A stretch of DNA of 64,000 nucleotides from positions 328,130,227 to 328,194,226 of the forward strand of contig NC_085136.1 in the NCBI RefSeq assembly GCF_035046485.1, in the 5' to 3' direction. Shown in pieces: positions 23,601 to 33,993 of the stretch; position 1 is the first letter of the stretch, and the number at the start of each line of letters is the position of its first letter. The position numbers and the translations under genes are program-made. Source of the stretch: Aedes albopictus (Eukaryota; Arthropoda; Insecta; Diptera; Culicidae). Below the pieces are notes generated by a model that was not told the origin of the DNA, did not search any database, and worked only from the letters and a program-made list of their open reading frames with translations.

Positions 23601-24175
23601 TATTTTCTGGAAATTCAGGAGAATGTCCTCCAAAACTTTCGGACGATTCCCTCCGGAAATTCCAACGAATTTCCTGTGAAAATTTCGGAGAATTTCTTTT
23701 TAAACTTTGGAGAATATCCTTTGGAAATTTTGTAGAATTTATTCTGGAAATTAATAAAAATTTGCTTTCGTAAATCCAGAAAATTTCCTCTGGAAATTCC
23801 GGTGAATTTTCTTTAGAAATCCCGGAGAATTTCCTCTTTTATTCCGGAGAATATCCTCTGAAAAATTCAGAGAATTTCCTCTTTTTATTCCTTAGAAGTT
23901 CTTCTGAAAATTCCGGACAATGCACTCTAGAAGTTCCGGAGAATTTCCTCTGGAAGTTCCGAAGAATGTCCGATGAATTTCCGGATTTATCGCCCTGGAA
24001 ATTCTGGAGAATGTCTTCTGAAAATTCCAGAAAATTTCTTCGGGAAAGTTCGTAGAATTCCCCCTTGACAATTCCGGAGAATTTCTCCGGGAAATTCCGG
24101 AGCATTTCCCCTGAAAATTTCAGCTGGAAATTCCCGAACACTCCTGAGGAAATTCAGGAGAGCTTCCTCTTGTTT
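20660..24175. repeat. 3.5 kb minisatellite, 23-bp unit
   Basis: The unit is close to GGAAATTCCGGAGAATTTCCTCT (23 bp; key words AATTCCGGAGAA and TTTCCTCTGGAAA), roughly 150 degenerate copies. Because 23 is not a multiple of 3, three units make a 23-residue super-repeat; open frames on both strands read as F, S, G, N, R, E, I, P and W-rich low complexity. TTCCGGAA-like palindromes are frequent. Confidence 0.85.
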
Positions 24176-25062
24176 AGAGGATAAAATTAAAAAAAAAATA
24201 AAAATAAAACCAAATTCCCAAAATCGCGACTTAAAAAGAAACACCTTTCAAAATATGTTCAAATAGATTTGAGATGGCTTCAAATGATAATTAGACCAAA
24301 CATTTCAAATATGGGTAAAATAGGATTAAATATATAAGATGCATTCCTCCAAAATTTCGATTTTTCTAATTTTTTTTTGTTTTTTTTTTGTTTATGTTTG
24401 CCTCATGAGCCTCTTTCATTACCAAAAAAAAAAAAACAATTTGCCTTTCATTTCGTCATTTTGATTCTAGGGCCTAGATCCCTAATACGCTGCAGATACA
24501 TTTACAACAATTTTCAATTCTTCTGTTTTTTTATTCCTTTTTTATTTCATTACTTGCGAAAGCTTTTATTTTTGTTGTATAGTTTCTGGCTTTTACCAGA
24601 AATTTGTGAATTTATTTCCAACGGATTACAGTAGCAATTACAAAATGGGATGATTCATAAATGATGCAAAATAAGTGGAAGTGGTTTATGTATAAAAAAA
24701 GAGCAGCTGTTTGTCTTTCAGTTAACACAATTTTTGAAAATATTTCATTAGGATCCAAATAATTGCTTCATGTTTTCTTTTATAATGTAGTTATTCCTAA
24801 ATCTTTGAAAATCTAAAAAAAAACAGATTTTCCTCCTAAATACTTGCTCTAGAACTCCTGAACGTATGGCTTACATGAAACTACAATATATTAGACAAAG
24901 TTTGTAATTCATTCTTTGGCAGGATTTTCTTGTCAAAAACTACAACCGGTTAAACAACTTATGGCGAAAGAGACGAAAACGACCATTGTAAACATTTTAG
25001 AGGTTTTCCGAAAAAAAAAACTGAAACTCCAGTAATTATTAAAGAAAAATCTATACGTTTTA
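24176..25062. other. AT-rich unique region
   Basis: AT-rich with several A and T homopolymers; small open frames lack recognisable domains. Confidence 0.4.
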
Positions 25063-25232
25063 ATGAGCGAGATAATTTTTCGGCAATAGCAGTCTGAGTG
25101 GTTAGCAAACACAGTTTTTGCTCCTACGTCCGACGTTTCGGTTCTTTATTGAACCGAAACGTCGGACGTAGGAGCAAAAACTGTGTTTGCTAACCACTCA
25201 GACTGCTATTGCCGAAAAATTATCTCGCTCAT
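25063..25232. repeat. Perfect 82-bp-arm palindrome
   Basis: Starts ATGAGCGAGATAATTTTTCGG and ends with the exact complement, ending CTCGCTCAT. The two 82-bp arms match at every position by eye, around a 6-base spacer TTTATT (25145-25150). ATACGTTTTAAT occurs on both sides (25053-25064 and near 25263-25274) as a possible flanking duplication. Confidence 0.9.
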
Positions 25233-25399
25233 CGAAAGTTTCAGTCGTAAACGATAGTCATATACGTTTTAATTGGATAGGATAGTGTAGTCTTGAAATA
25301 ACTAACAGTACTCAATAAGGAAAGAAAACAGGTGCCTTTGGAATTTTTTGAAAATCTCAGGGATAACACCCAATTTCTAAATTAATTTTCATAAATTTT

Positions 25400-25411
25400 A
25401 AGAAAACTCGT
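25400..25411. other. Target-site duplication of SINE D (left)
   Basis: AAGAAAACTCGT here is repeated exactly at 25591-25602, bracketing the SINE. Confidence 0.85.
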
Positions 25412-25590
25412 GTGGAGCGGACCTGGTGTGATGGTTAGAAAACTTGACTATCACGCCGAGGACCTGGGATCGAATCCCACTCCCGACAAACTCGCAAAAA
25501 TGTGAGTTCTTCCTTCGGAAGGGAAGTAAAGCGTGGGTCCCGAGATGAACTAGCCTAGGGCTAAAAATCTCGTTAATACAGATAAAAAAA
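25412..25590 (+). mobile_element. tRNA-derived SINE (copy D, second family)
   Basis: A tRNA-like head has A box TGGTGTGATGGTTAG (about 25424-25438) and B box GGGATCGAATCCC (25466-25478). The body contains AACTAGCCTAGGGCTAAAAATC and the 3' end is an A-rich tail. Exact 12-bp duplications flank it (25400-25411 and 25591-25602), as expected of LINE-dependent retroposition. Head and tail differ from copies A-C, so this is a distinct family. Confidence 0.88.
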
Positions 25591-25602
25591 AAGAAAACTC
25601 GT

Positions 25603-26744
25603 TTAACTAAACTAAAAAATAGAAGGTGTCACAAATTCTAGGAAAAATATACGAAGCAGAAATTGTAAGATTTTTAAAAAAACCTCAAAACGACTGAGAG
25701 TTTTTTTAACGAAATACTAAAAAGAAAAAAAAATGTATAAAAAAATACCAAACTGTCTTGGGTGCTAATATGAGCGCTTGCCAAAGAAACGGTTGAACCA
25801 GTCACGACTCTGCCGTCATGATTAGGCAAATTCTCAGAGCAGTTGATCAGCAGTTGTCAATGTGATCAAGAACAGATAAAAATAACTTGTCGAAATCCAC
25901 TTGAAGTCCTTCCGAGAATGTAGAATATTTAACTTTGTTTCAAAGTCACTCCTCAAATAATCTGAATCATTGTCTTCATGTATTTCCTATTTTTTTGAGA
26001 CCCATGGTTAGAACCAATCTGGAGTGGGGTTTTGAGGGTACCGCTCCTCCCATTATTGCTGTTCGCCTCGGCTTTTTGTCAAAATTCGGAAAAATTCCCC
26101 CCTAGTCGCCTTTTTTGTGCACGAGCCTGGTTAGAACCTTCATGATTTTTTTTTTTTGAAAATGTACTATTAGGTATTAGGTATGAGCCACAACGAAGCA
26201 TTTATACCAAAAACTCTATTATTAGCTATGCCAAACAATAATGGACAAATTCCATAATAATTTGTCCAACATTGCAGACAGAAATTTGACAACGATTCCA
26301 GCCGCGCATTTTTCCATAAATAATTCCAAGATTCTTTTTCGAAAAACCACCAAAATAATTTCTTCAGATTTTTATCCGACTTTTCCTAGATTGCTGACAG
26401 ATGCTTCTCTTAATGATTTTTTATTTTCGGGGTGGCACTTTTGGAGTCTTAACGTGAAATCGCCGCAGATTTTTTTTTTGACAATGTATCATTGTTACGG
26501 TCGCCATGTGATGTTGAATGTCATCATCAGACATCTTAGCGTGTTCGTTGTCAAACGACAAATGCACCTGCCTTTTTTCCATACAAATTTTCTATACTAA
26601 AACCTCTTTTTAAGCACTTTCCATTTATGTACCTTTTTGGTGCCCTGCATAAAAAGAGGGAGAGCTATTGTGCATAAAAAAATGTGATAATGACGATAAC
26701 CATGTCAACGGCGGTAAGCGAGCGTTAATAGCGTAGAGCAAAGG
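25603..26744. other. AT-rich unique region
   Basis: No arrays. A 119-codon plus-strand frame at 26241-26600 shows no recognisable motif; I do not call it a gene. Confidence 0.35.
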
Positions 26745-26885
26745 AAGATTGCAGGTCAGTGGGGCCCAAGGGGTTTCAATGGGATACCAGAAGATCTCAG
26801 GGGCGTTTCCAAGGGGGTTTTATGAGGTTTCAGTGGAGATTAAGAGGAAGTCAGGGTCCTCTCAGTGGTTTCAAGGAGTTTCAGG
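26745..26885. repeat. G-rich TTTCAGGGG array, left fragment of array 5
   Basis: GGGGTTTCAATGGG, TCAGGGGCGTTTCC and similar words. The array stops at the SINE head and resumes at about 37325 with the same orientation, so about 10.4 kb of nested insertions separates the two fragments. Confidence 0.65.
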
Positions 26886-26916
26886 GGTTCGTAGCCGTGT
26901 GATTAGCGACGCCAGC
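26886..26916 (+). mobile_element. SINE copy B, segment 1 (A box)
   Basis: GGTTCGTAGCCGTGTGATTAGCG carries the tRNA A box. The SINE is interrupted at 26916 by the BEL element. The sequence continues in register after 34831, giving a copy co-linear with 55791-56006. Confidence 0.8.
26912..26916. other. BEL target-site duplication (left)
   Basis: CCAGC, repeated at 34827-34831. A five-base duplication is usual for BEL/Pao integrases. Confidence 0.92.
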
Positions 26917-27664
26917 TGTTGTGGATCGGAGGGTTTCAGGGCAGGTAAACACTTCCTTTAGCAGTTCTTTACAGACGCAGCTCAAAGCTGTAATTTATTT
27001 AATGTTTCATTAGTTTAAGTTCAAGTTTTAGTTACATTTTATCGCAAACTTACATTCAGTGGCCTTCTGCCTGATTTGGGAAACCTCGATTCTCAACAAT
27101 CAGCTTGTTCACCTTAACCTATCGAATGCATGTTTTAGTATTTAAGAACAAATTCAAGTGTACATATAGTTTTAAGTTTCAAGAACTAGGATCTTCAAAT
27201 TAGGATAGTTTTAAGGTACTAGTTATTTAATTTAGGTTATCAAATTTTAGCATATAGTTAACTCACGGTTCAGAATAAACGTGTTACTAAGCGTCGGTAA
27301 TGCGTTGTCTACCCTGCCAGAACTCTTCTCAGTCCGGCTTCGTTGGCAAATTACAGCTGCTGGAAGAAGGTCTGCAGATCAATATTTGACCTTAGTCAGG
27401 CCAATAAGGCAGCTTACCGTACAACGAACTCCTGTTCCAACGTCTCTGGTTTTAGTCGAACCACCAGGGAAGAGCTATTTGGGTAGACTTTTACGGCCAA
27501 ATCACACGGTCATGCAGCAAACAACCTCAACCTCCTTTGTTGTCGCTTTGCTTTACTGTTCTGGCGTTGACTTTTGTCTGCTGTCGCGATGACGGGTACC
27601 GGCAGGGGAGCGCTCGGAATTCACTCCACGACAATCAGTGTTGGAAGATTGCCAGTTTTTAACA
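26917..27664 (-). repeat. BEL 3' LTR
   Basis: 748 bp, identical to 34079-34826 except T at 27051. On the minus strand it begins TGTTAAAAACTGGC and ends CGATCCACAACA. It encodes the last 36 residues of the polyprotein and the stop codon at 27553. A minus-strand AATAAA lies at 26994-26999. Confidence 0.96.
26994..26999 (-). promoter_or_regulatory. Candidate poly(A) signal in 3' LTR
   Basis: TTTATT on the plus strand, AATAAA on the minus strand, 78 bp before the end of the LTR in the sense direction. The same signal in the 5' LTR is at 34156-34161. Confidence 0.55.
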
Positions 27665-30600
27665 TTCCCCCTCCCGTGTAGTTCCGGGGTTCCTTGTTCC
27701 TGATCATCGCGAACTTCCAACAACGCCAGCTTCACCATCGGCCGTTTCAAGATTCCATCAGCGGTGCGTATTACTGCGCTTCGAGCCTGGCCATCCTTAC
27801 CTCGCATGACTTCGACGACACGTCCTCGCAACCATCCATTCCGCTTATTTTCTTCGACAATAACGACTAAATCTCCGGGTTCCATAGGCTTCGCGGGCTC
27901 AAACCATTTAGTCCGTCTAGTGAGCGACGGTAGATACTCACGGACCCAACGTTTCCAAAATAAATCTGCTAGAAACTGGGCCAGCTTCCAGCTGTCCCGT
28001 AGCGTGGCACCGTCAGCCACCAGTGAAGTCCGCGGTTGCACCATACCACTTGATCCGTACAGCAGAAAATGGTTCGGTGTTAATGCCTCTTGATTTTCGT
28101 TGTCGAGTGGTACGTAGGTCAGCGGCCGTGAGTTCACAATCGCTTCGGCTTCCAACACTACAGTCTCCAGAACCTCGTCGCTTGGATGACGAGGATGTTC
28201 TGAGATGGCTCCCATAGCTGCCTTCACAGAACGCACCATCCGTTCCCAACAGCCCCCCATGTGAGGTGCAGATGGGGGATTGAAGTGCCAGCTCGTTCTG
28301 GCATTGGTGAAGGTCACAGCGCAGTGTTCGTGAATGGCTTCCATCTGCTCCGTCAACAGGTTGCTAGCTCCGCGAAAACAGGTTCCGTTGTCTGAGTAGA
28401 GGTCTGACGGGAATCCTCTGCGTGCAACGAATCGGCGGATTGCCATCACACAGGACTGTGTTGAAAGGCTGTACACTATCTCCAGGTGCACCGCTCGTGT
28501 AGTCAGACAGGTGAAGAGTGCCACCCAGCGTTTCATCAAACTACGACCCTGCTTAACCAGGATTGGGCCGAAGTAGTCGACGCCAGTGTGGCTGAACGCC
28601 CGGATGTGGGGTGTCAACCGAACCTTCGGAAGTGGTGCCATTATTGGTGGTCGTGGGGTTGACTTCCGCAGCCTGCAGCTCTGGCAGCTCCGGGCGACAC
28701 GTTGTATCAGAGGGCGCAACTTCGGTATTCGAAACTGCTGACGTATTTCGTTGAACACCGTTTCACCGTTCTGATGTTTGAACCGTCTGTGGTAACTCTC
28801 AACAAGAAGGGCTGTTAGAGTGTGTTCCCTCGGCAAGATAATTGGATATTTCACTCTAAAGGATATGGTAGGAGCAGCACTAATCCTGCTATTCATCCTT
28901 ATCACGCCCACGTCGTCCATAAACGGCGACTGTTCGTACAATGGACTGCTCTTCTCGATTCGCTTCTGCTTCTTCTCCGGATTCGCCTTGTTGAATTCCA
29001 GCACACAGTACTCGTCCGGGAAAGTTTCATACTGCACCTGTCGCCACAGCAAGTTTTCAGCCTGCAGCAACTCCTCGCTGGTCAGCGGTCCCGATTTGCC
29101 TCGCGTTCGGAACAACTTCACTGCGCGTAGCAAATACGCCGTCGTGCGTAAAAGGCGGTTCCAATTCGAGAATCTACTCAAGTCAATCAAAGGCTGCGGC
29201 ATTTCTCGATGATGTTGAAATCTGGTACGTAGCTCCTCGTCAGTTATCCATTGTTTCACTGGCTGCTCTGGCCATTCGGTTTCGGGCAAGAAGAGATAAT
29301 CCGGACCCGTGTACCAACGACTACTCGCACTGAAGCTAGGTCCAACTCCCCACTTCGTGGCGTCGTCAGCCACATTCTGTTTCGACGGAACGTAGTGCCA
29401 CTCATCGACGGTAGTAGAATTCAGAATCTCGCCGACACGAAAACCTACGTATGGATGATAACGCCTACTATCCGAGCGAACCCACGAGAGAGATGTTCTG
29501 GAATCTGTCCAAACGAACCGCTTATCTATGGGCAGATCCAAGGCAGTGCAGATGTTGTTCAGCAACCGGCTGCCTATCAGGCTGGCTTGCAGCTCTAAGC
29601 GGGGGATGGAGAGCGGTTTAAGCGGCGCCACCTTTGTCTTCGCTGCAACTAACACGCATCGCACTTCCCTATCGTGGACGATACGCAAATAAGCAACGCA
29701 AGCATACGCTAGTTCGCTCGCATCGACGAACACATGAAGTTGTATCCCGCTGTGCAGCTTACTATTTGCCGCACCGAAGAAACAGCGGGGAACTTCTACT
29801 TCACCCAATTGCTTCAGAAGACGTGTCCAATCGTTCCACAGATCATGTAGTTCATCCACAATCTTTTCGTCCCAGTCTGTGCCGGATCTCCAAATGTGCT
29901 GCATAAGGATCTTGCCGTGAATGATGAAGTGGGCGATAAACCCGTAAGGGTCAAACAGCGACATAACGAGCCTCAACACCTGTCGTTTTGTGGGCGTGTC
30001 TCCTCCTACCAGTAGCGTCGTAAGATCATCTTTCAGAGTGGTATCAAAGGTGAACACGTCAACCGTTGGTTTCCATACCATCCCTAGAACACGCTCCATA
30101 TCCGGAAATTTATCCAGAATCATTGATTTCTCCTTTACGTTCTCGGTCTCGCCCAAACGTTGTAATACTTCGGCCGAATTGGACGAGAAATTCCGGATGT
30201 CGAAACCACCTTGTGCGTGAACGAACTTTACATCTTTCACCAATTCGACCGCTTCGTCGATCGTATCTACACTGTCAAGGTAGTCATCGACGTAATGGGC
30301 CTTTAAGATCGCCTCTGCGGCTCTCGGGAATTGCGATGCGAAATTCTGGGCGTTGGTGTTCTTGACGAACTGTGCGGAGCACGGCGAACACGTCGCACCG
30401 AACGTTGCCACGTCCATGACGAAGACCTGAGGGGGCTGATCTGGATGATCTCGATAGAGGAACCGCTGCGACTGCTTGTCTTGTGGGATGATCCGAACTT
30501 GGTGGAACATCTCTCGTATGTCTCCACACACGGCAACTGATCGCTGACGGAACCGCAGCAGAACCGTGAACAGTGACGTCAGTATGTCTGGTCCTTTGAT

Positions 30601-33600
30601 GAGCATGTCGTTGAACGAAACGCCGTTGACCCGAGCTGCAGCGTCCCAAATCAGACGGATTTTCTGCGGCTTTTTCGGGTTTGTCACGATGCCAAGCGGC
30701 AGATACCACACACGATCCGGGTTTGTTGTCTGAACTTCCTCTTGTGTTATTCGGTGGGCGTATCCTTTTGACTCGTACTCTGCTATCTGATCATTCACTC
30801 GTTCTTTGAGGCCAGGTTCTTTGGCCAGTCGCTTCTCCAATGACTGCATCCTGCGCACTGCAAGTGGATAGCTGTTTGGGAACGTCGGTCGGTCATACTT
30901 CCACAGGAGCCCAGTTTCGAAGTAACCGTCAACCCTTCTTGTTGTTCTCTCCAGAATTGTGCGGGCCCGTTTATCCTCTTCCGACTCTAACGGAGTAGCC
31001 ACCGCCGCCTCCTCGATGCTGAAGTACTGCCTCATCAGCTCATGCAGCTCACGGTTCACGTGTTCCTCTGAATGCACATGCAGCCGCGTTACAGCACTGC
31101 TACCGTCAACCTGTTTACCGTACACGCACCAGCCAAGCCGCGTCTTCGCCGCAACTGGTTCGTTGGCTCTACCTTCTCGCACCTTTAGGGTAGTGAGCAT
31201 CTGTGCGTGTTCGATACCGATGATGATTCTCGGTACTGCCTCTGAGTAACTATGTAGCGGTAGTCCTCTTAGATGTGGATAGATCGTTTGAAGCTCGGTG
31301 TACTGGAACGATTGACCTTGTAGTTTCAACTTCTGTACCGTACGTACGTTGCTCAGCTGGTATTGACTCTTGAGCCCGGTTCCCGAGATAGCCACTGAGA
31401 TTCGTTGTGAACCCTTCTCTTCCCGAGATATGTTCCCGGTCCAGGAAAGCCAGAGAGATTCTTCGGGGCCGACGATGTCCAACTCCTGTGCTAGTCCGGC
31501 TTCCATCAACGTAGACTCACTTCCATCGTCTAGAAATGCGAAAGTTTCGACCTTTCTTCCGTTCGCTTCAAGCGTTACTGGTAGATAGCGAAACAGTGAA
31601 AATTTCGTCGCAGAATGATGATTCTGTCGCGCGACGGTTTCGCTGGGCTTCGGATGAGCAGCAGCTGACTCCGTTGCTGCCCGTGAATGTAGCAAAGCAT
31701 TGTGACGAAATCGGCAACCATCTACTCCACACTCCTTGCTCGAACGGCACGGCCACTTGCGATGCGGAATCAAGCATGTTCGGCAAAGCCCCTTCGATCG
31801 TATCGCCTTCCATCTCCCATCCAGATCTAATGCCTTGAACTGAGGGCATCGTGCTATTTCGTGACCGTCGTCTGAACAGTAAGGGCACGATCGCTTTGCA
31901 ATATCCGGTTCTTTCGTCATCGTTGCTGCTAATTGGCCGTTATCAGCCTCCGTGTGGACGTATAGATTCTGCTTCTCTCGTCCTGTATTGACAGACTTGC
32001 CCTGTTGCATTGAAGCATCTCTGGGCATCGTAACATCTGTCGCTGTCTTCACTAACTCAGACATGAAATCACCGAACGTCGCCAGGTTGACGTCCGGGAT
32101 TGAGCGTTTGTACCAAGACCACTGCATTCGCATTTGTGGTGGTAGCCTCTCCACCAGCTCGTGCACCAACATTGGATTGCGCAAGTGCTCCACCAGATCT
32201 GCAACATGCATATGGTCGACAAGATTACGTACGGCCATCCCATAGTTGATGATTGACTGCAAATTCTCAGTTTTCGGTGACGGTACATTTCGCAAATTTT
32301 GCAGCAGGGAGTGGATCAGGATTTCTGGTCGTCCATACAGCATCCGTAGTGTCTCCATCACGTGTGGCACTGACTGTGGCAACAGCAGACGGCTCTTCAC
32401 CGAATCTAGCGCGTGTCCCTTCAAGCAACGTTGTAGTCTAGCCAAATTCTCCACATCTGTGAATCCACAAGCCGCCGTTGAGTTGTAAAACGAACTGGAG
32501 AACAACGGCCAGTCTTGTGGGTCGCCAGCGAACGTCGGTAATTCGCGCGGCATTACTTGCCGCGCCGCCATTTGTGCGCCGGAAGGCGCTTGTTGGAAAG
32601 ACACATTGAACTGCTGTGCACCGGAAGGGGCGGGAAGAAATGACACATTCGGCTGCTGCACACCAGTTGACGCAGATTGAACCGGCTCATTCTGCTGCTG
32701 CACGCCGGATGGCACGGGGTACCGTGATCTACTGACCTGATGCACATCCGAATTGCTCACGTTTGCTGCTGTAACCACGGGATTGGAGCTGCCATCCATT
32801 CGTTGACCAAACTGAGCTTGTGCGTACAACCCTGTTGAACGCGCTGGTACTACTGGGAAAGTCTGAAGTTCGTTCCACTGACCTGAGCAAGGCACTCCCG
32901 ACTTCAACAAGGAACTCGTTGTCACTACACTTGGCGTAAGCCCGAACGATTGGGCTGGCACTGACACAAACGGTGAACTGGATGGATTGACTGATACTGT
33001 CTGCCCGGTTGACATACTTTCATACCCAGAAGCATATGTGAATTTTGACCCAGTAGCATATATGTGAGGATACTGATTAGCGGGGTTCCCAACCGAAAGG
33101 GGAATCGCTTGTGAAGTAGCGTAACTCCCGAGAGGTGCATTTGTTGTATCGACATTTGTCACGCTCGGTTTGTTTTCAGGGATCGTCGGAAGGACGGACG
33201 ATGAAAAGACATTAATCCCCGGGTAGTACCCACCCCACTTTGCACTTGAAGCACTGGTGGCCATTTCAGAGGGCACAACTATTGGAGGGACTGGTGTGTT
33301 AGAGAGAATTAATGGTGTACTTAAGGTTTTTTGCGGTGTTGACGTTGATTTGGGAGCGATGGTACTCCCCTCTGCATCTTGGCTGAGAAGGACGTCGACA
33401 CCGGACTTCCGTGGTGGCATAATGGGAAGTGCTGATATTTCCGATGTAGCGGATAGTTCGGCGGTAGGTCCAGACATCTGTGGCTGCTCAGTTACCGGCA
33501 CCAAACCACCACTATTAGTTCCGAGCCATTCCTGTACCCTTCTTCGACTCGCGTTGCTGCTGATTCCGCTTCTGATGCTACCATTTCCGTCCTCCAATGA

Positions 33601-33993
33601 CTTCAACAGGTCATGTTTCTGCTTCAGCAGCTTGGCATCTTCCTCCGCTCTCTTCTTTTGTATTTCAGCTTCCTTTTTGAGGAATTCGTCCTCTCGTTCC
33701 CGATTCCTCTTGATCAGGGCCTGTTCTTCCTCAAGTAGCTGTAGGGCCAACTCTGCCCGCTGGGCTGAGATGCTACTTGTCGTCCTGCCGGTCTTCCGGC
33801 TACGATGGCTGGTTCGTTCCGTCGCCTCATCATGTAGGCATCGTTCGCAGCGCCAGCTTTTGTCAGGATCTGCGGTGTCGGTCGTAACACCAGCACATTT
33901 CATGTGGAGCCAGATGTCGCACATATCGCAACCGACCATCTGTTCCACCGTGCCACTGGTGTGGCATTTTTCGCAAGTGCGAACGGAATTCAT
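27553..33993 (-). CDS. BEL/Pao gag-pol polyprotein, 2146 aa, with N-terminal PHD finger
   Basis: Single intact frame. Domains in order: PHD finger about 7-52 (C7, C10, C22, C25, H30, C33, C49, C52: exact Cys4-His-Cys3); coiled coil about 77-133; low-complexity S/T/P/Q linker; DUF1759 Gag-like region about 485-650; CCHC knuckle C703-C706-H711-C716 and a further Cys/His cluster to about 764; DUF1758 aspartic protease with the LDDGSE site at 821-826; reverse transcriptase with D1158 and YVDD 1234-1237; RNase H (D1424, E1467, D1497, D1543); integrase with H1735, H1740, C1770, C1773 and catalytic D1806, D1868, E1917; DUF5641 about 2000-2095. It would form cytoplasmic particles, copy its RNA and insert the DNA. 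ATG at 33993 lies 85 bp after the 5' LTR; the frame ends inside the 3' LTR. Base composition is more balanced than the AT-rich surroundings. The PHD finger is the odd part. Confidence 0.96.
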   Translation of the reverse strand: MNSVRTCEKCHTSGTVEQMVGCDMCDIWLHMKCAGVTTDTADPDKSWRCERCLHDEATERTSHRSRKTGRTTSSISAQRAELALQLLEEEQALIKRNREREDEFLKKEAEIQKKRAEEDAKLLKQKHDLLKSLEDGNGSIRSGISSNASRRRVQEWLGTNSGGLVPVTEQPQMSGPTAELSATSEISALPIMPPRKSGVDVLLSQDAEGSTIAPKSTSTPQKTLSTPLILSNTPVPPIVVPSEMATSASSAKWGGYYPGINVFSSSVLPTIPENKPSVTNVDTTNAPLGSYATSQAIPLSVGNPANQYPHIYATGSKFTYASGYESMSTGQTVSVNPSSSPFVSVPAQSFGLTPSVVTTSSLLKSGVPCSGQWNELQTFPVVPARSTGLYAQAQFGQRMDGSSNPVVTAANVSNSDVHQVSRSRYPVPSGVQQQNEPVQSASTGVQQPNVSFLPAPSGAQQFNVSFQQAPSGAQMAARQVMPRELPTFAGDPQDWPLFSSSFYNSTAACGFTDVENLARLQRCLKGHALDSVKSRLLLPQSVPHVMETLRMLYGRPEILIHSLLQNLRNVPSPKTENLQSIINYGMAVRNLVDHMHVADLVEHLRNPMLVHELVERLPPQMRMQWSWYKRSIPDVNLATFGDFMSELVKTATDVTMPRDASMQQGKSVNTGREKQNLYVHTEADNGQLAATMTKEPDIAKRSCPYCSDDGHEIARCPQFKALDLDGRWKAIRSKGLCRTCLIPHRKWPCRSSKECGVDGCRFRHNALLHSRAATESAAAHPKPSETVARQNHHSATKFSLFRYLPVTLEANGRKVETFAFLDDGSESTLMEAGLAQELDIVGPEESLWLSWTGNISREEKGSQRISVAISGTGLKSQYQLSNVRTVQKLKLQGQSFQYTELQTIYPHLRGLPLHSYSEAVPRIIIGIEHAQMLTTLKVREGRANEPVAAKTRLGWCVYGKQVDGSSAVTRLHVHSEEHVNRELHELMRQYFSIEEAAVATPLESEEDKRARTILERTTRRVDGYFETGLLWKYDRPTFPNSYPLAVRRMQSLEKRLAKEPGLKERVNDQIAEYESKGYAHRITQEEVQTTNPDRVWYLPLGIVTNPKKPQKIRLIWDAAARVNGVSFNDMLIKGPDILTSLFTVLLRFRQRSVAVCGDIREMFHQVRIIPQDKQSQRFLYRDHPDQPPQVFVMDVATFGATCSPCSAQFVKNTNAQNFASQFPRAAEAILKAHYVDDYLDSVDTIDEAVELVKDVKFVHAQGGFDIRNFSSNSAEVLQRLGETENVKEKSMILDKFPDMERVLGMVWKPTVDVFTFDTTLKDDLTTLLVGGDTPTKRQVLRLVMSLFDPYGFIAHFIIHGKILMQHIWRSGTDWDEKIVDELHDLWNDWTRLLKQLGEVEVPRCFFGAANSKLHSGIQLHVFVDASELAYACVAYLRIVHDREVRCVLVAAKTKVAPLKPLSIPRLELQASLIGSRLLNNICTALDLPIDKRFVWTDSRTSLSWVRSDSRRYHPYVGFRVGEILNSTTVDEWHYVPSKQNVADDATKWGVGPSFSASSRWYTGPDYLFLPETEWPEQPVKQWITDEELRTRFQHHREMPQPLIDLSRFSNWNRLLRTTAYLLRAVKLFRTRGKSGPLTSEELLQAENLLWRQVQYETFPDEYCVLEFNKANPEKKQKRIEKSSPLYEQSPFMDDVGVIRMNSRISAAPTISFRVKYPIILPREHTLTALLVESYHRRFKHQNGETVFNEIRQQFRIPKLRPLIQRVARSCQSCRLRKSTPRPPIMAPLPKVRLTPHIRAFSHTGVDYFGPILVKQGRSLMKRWVALFTCLTTRAVHLEIVYSLSTQSCVMAIRRFVARRGFPSDLYSDNGTCFRGASNLLTEQMEAIHEHCAVTFTNARTSWHFNPPSAPHMGGCWERMVRSVKAAMGAISEHPRHPSDEVLETVVLEAEAIVNSRPLTYVPLDNENQEALTPNHFLLYGSSGMVQPRTSLVADGATLRDSWKLAQFLADLFWKRWVREYLPSLTRRTKWFEPAKPMEPGDLVVIVEENKRNGWLRGRVVEVMRGKDGQARSAVIRTADGILKRPMVKLALLEVRDDQEQGTPELHGRGNVKNWQSSNTDCRGVNSERSPAGTRHRDSRQKSTPEQ
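27665..27675 (-). promoter_or_regulatory. BEL polypurine tract
   Basis: On the minus strand GGGAGGGGGAA directly precedes the 3' LTR start TGTT. It is the RNase H-resistant primer site for plus-strand DNA. It lies within the coding frame (residues about 2107-2110). Confidence 0.9.

Noticed and set aside
25990..26130. Possible relative of the 52628 MITE (GTGCACGAG, CCCTAGTCGCC)
   Set aside because: Only one side resembles it; no inverted partner could be placed.
26241..26600. 119-codon plus-strand frame
   Set aside because: Not low complexity but no recognised motif, in AT-rich repeat-flanked DNA; such a length is expected by chance here.
27281..27592. 103-codon plus-strand frame duplicated at 34443-34754
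   Set aside because: It lies within both LTRs, antisense to the element; the duplication is explained by the LTRs.
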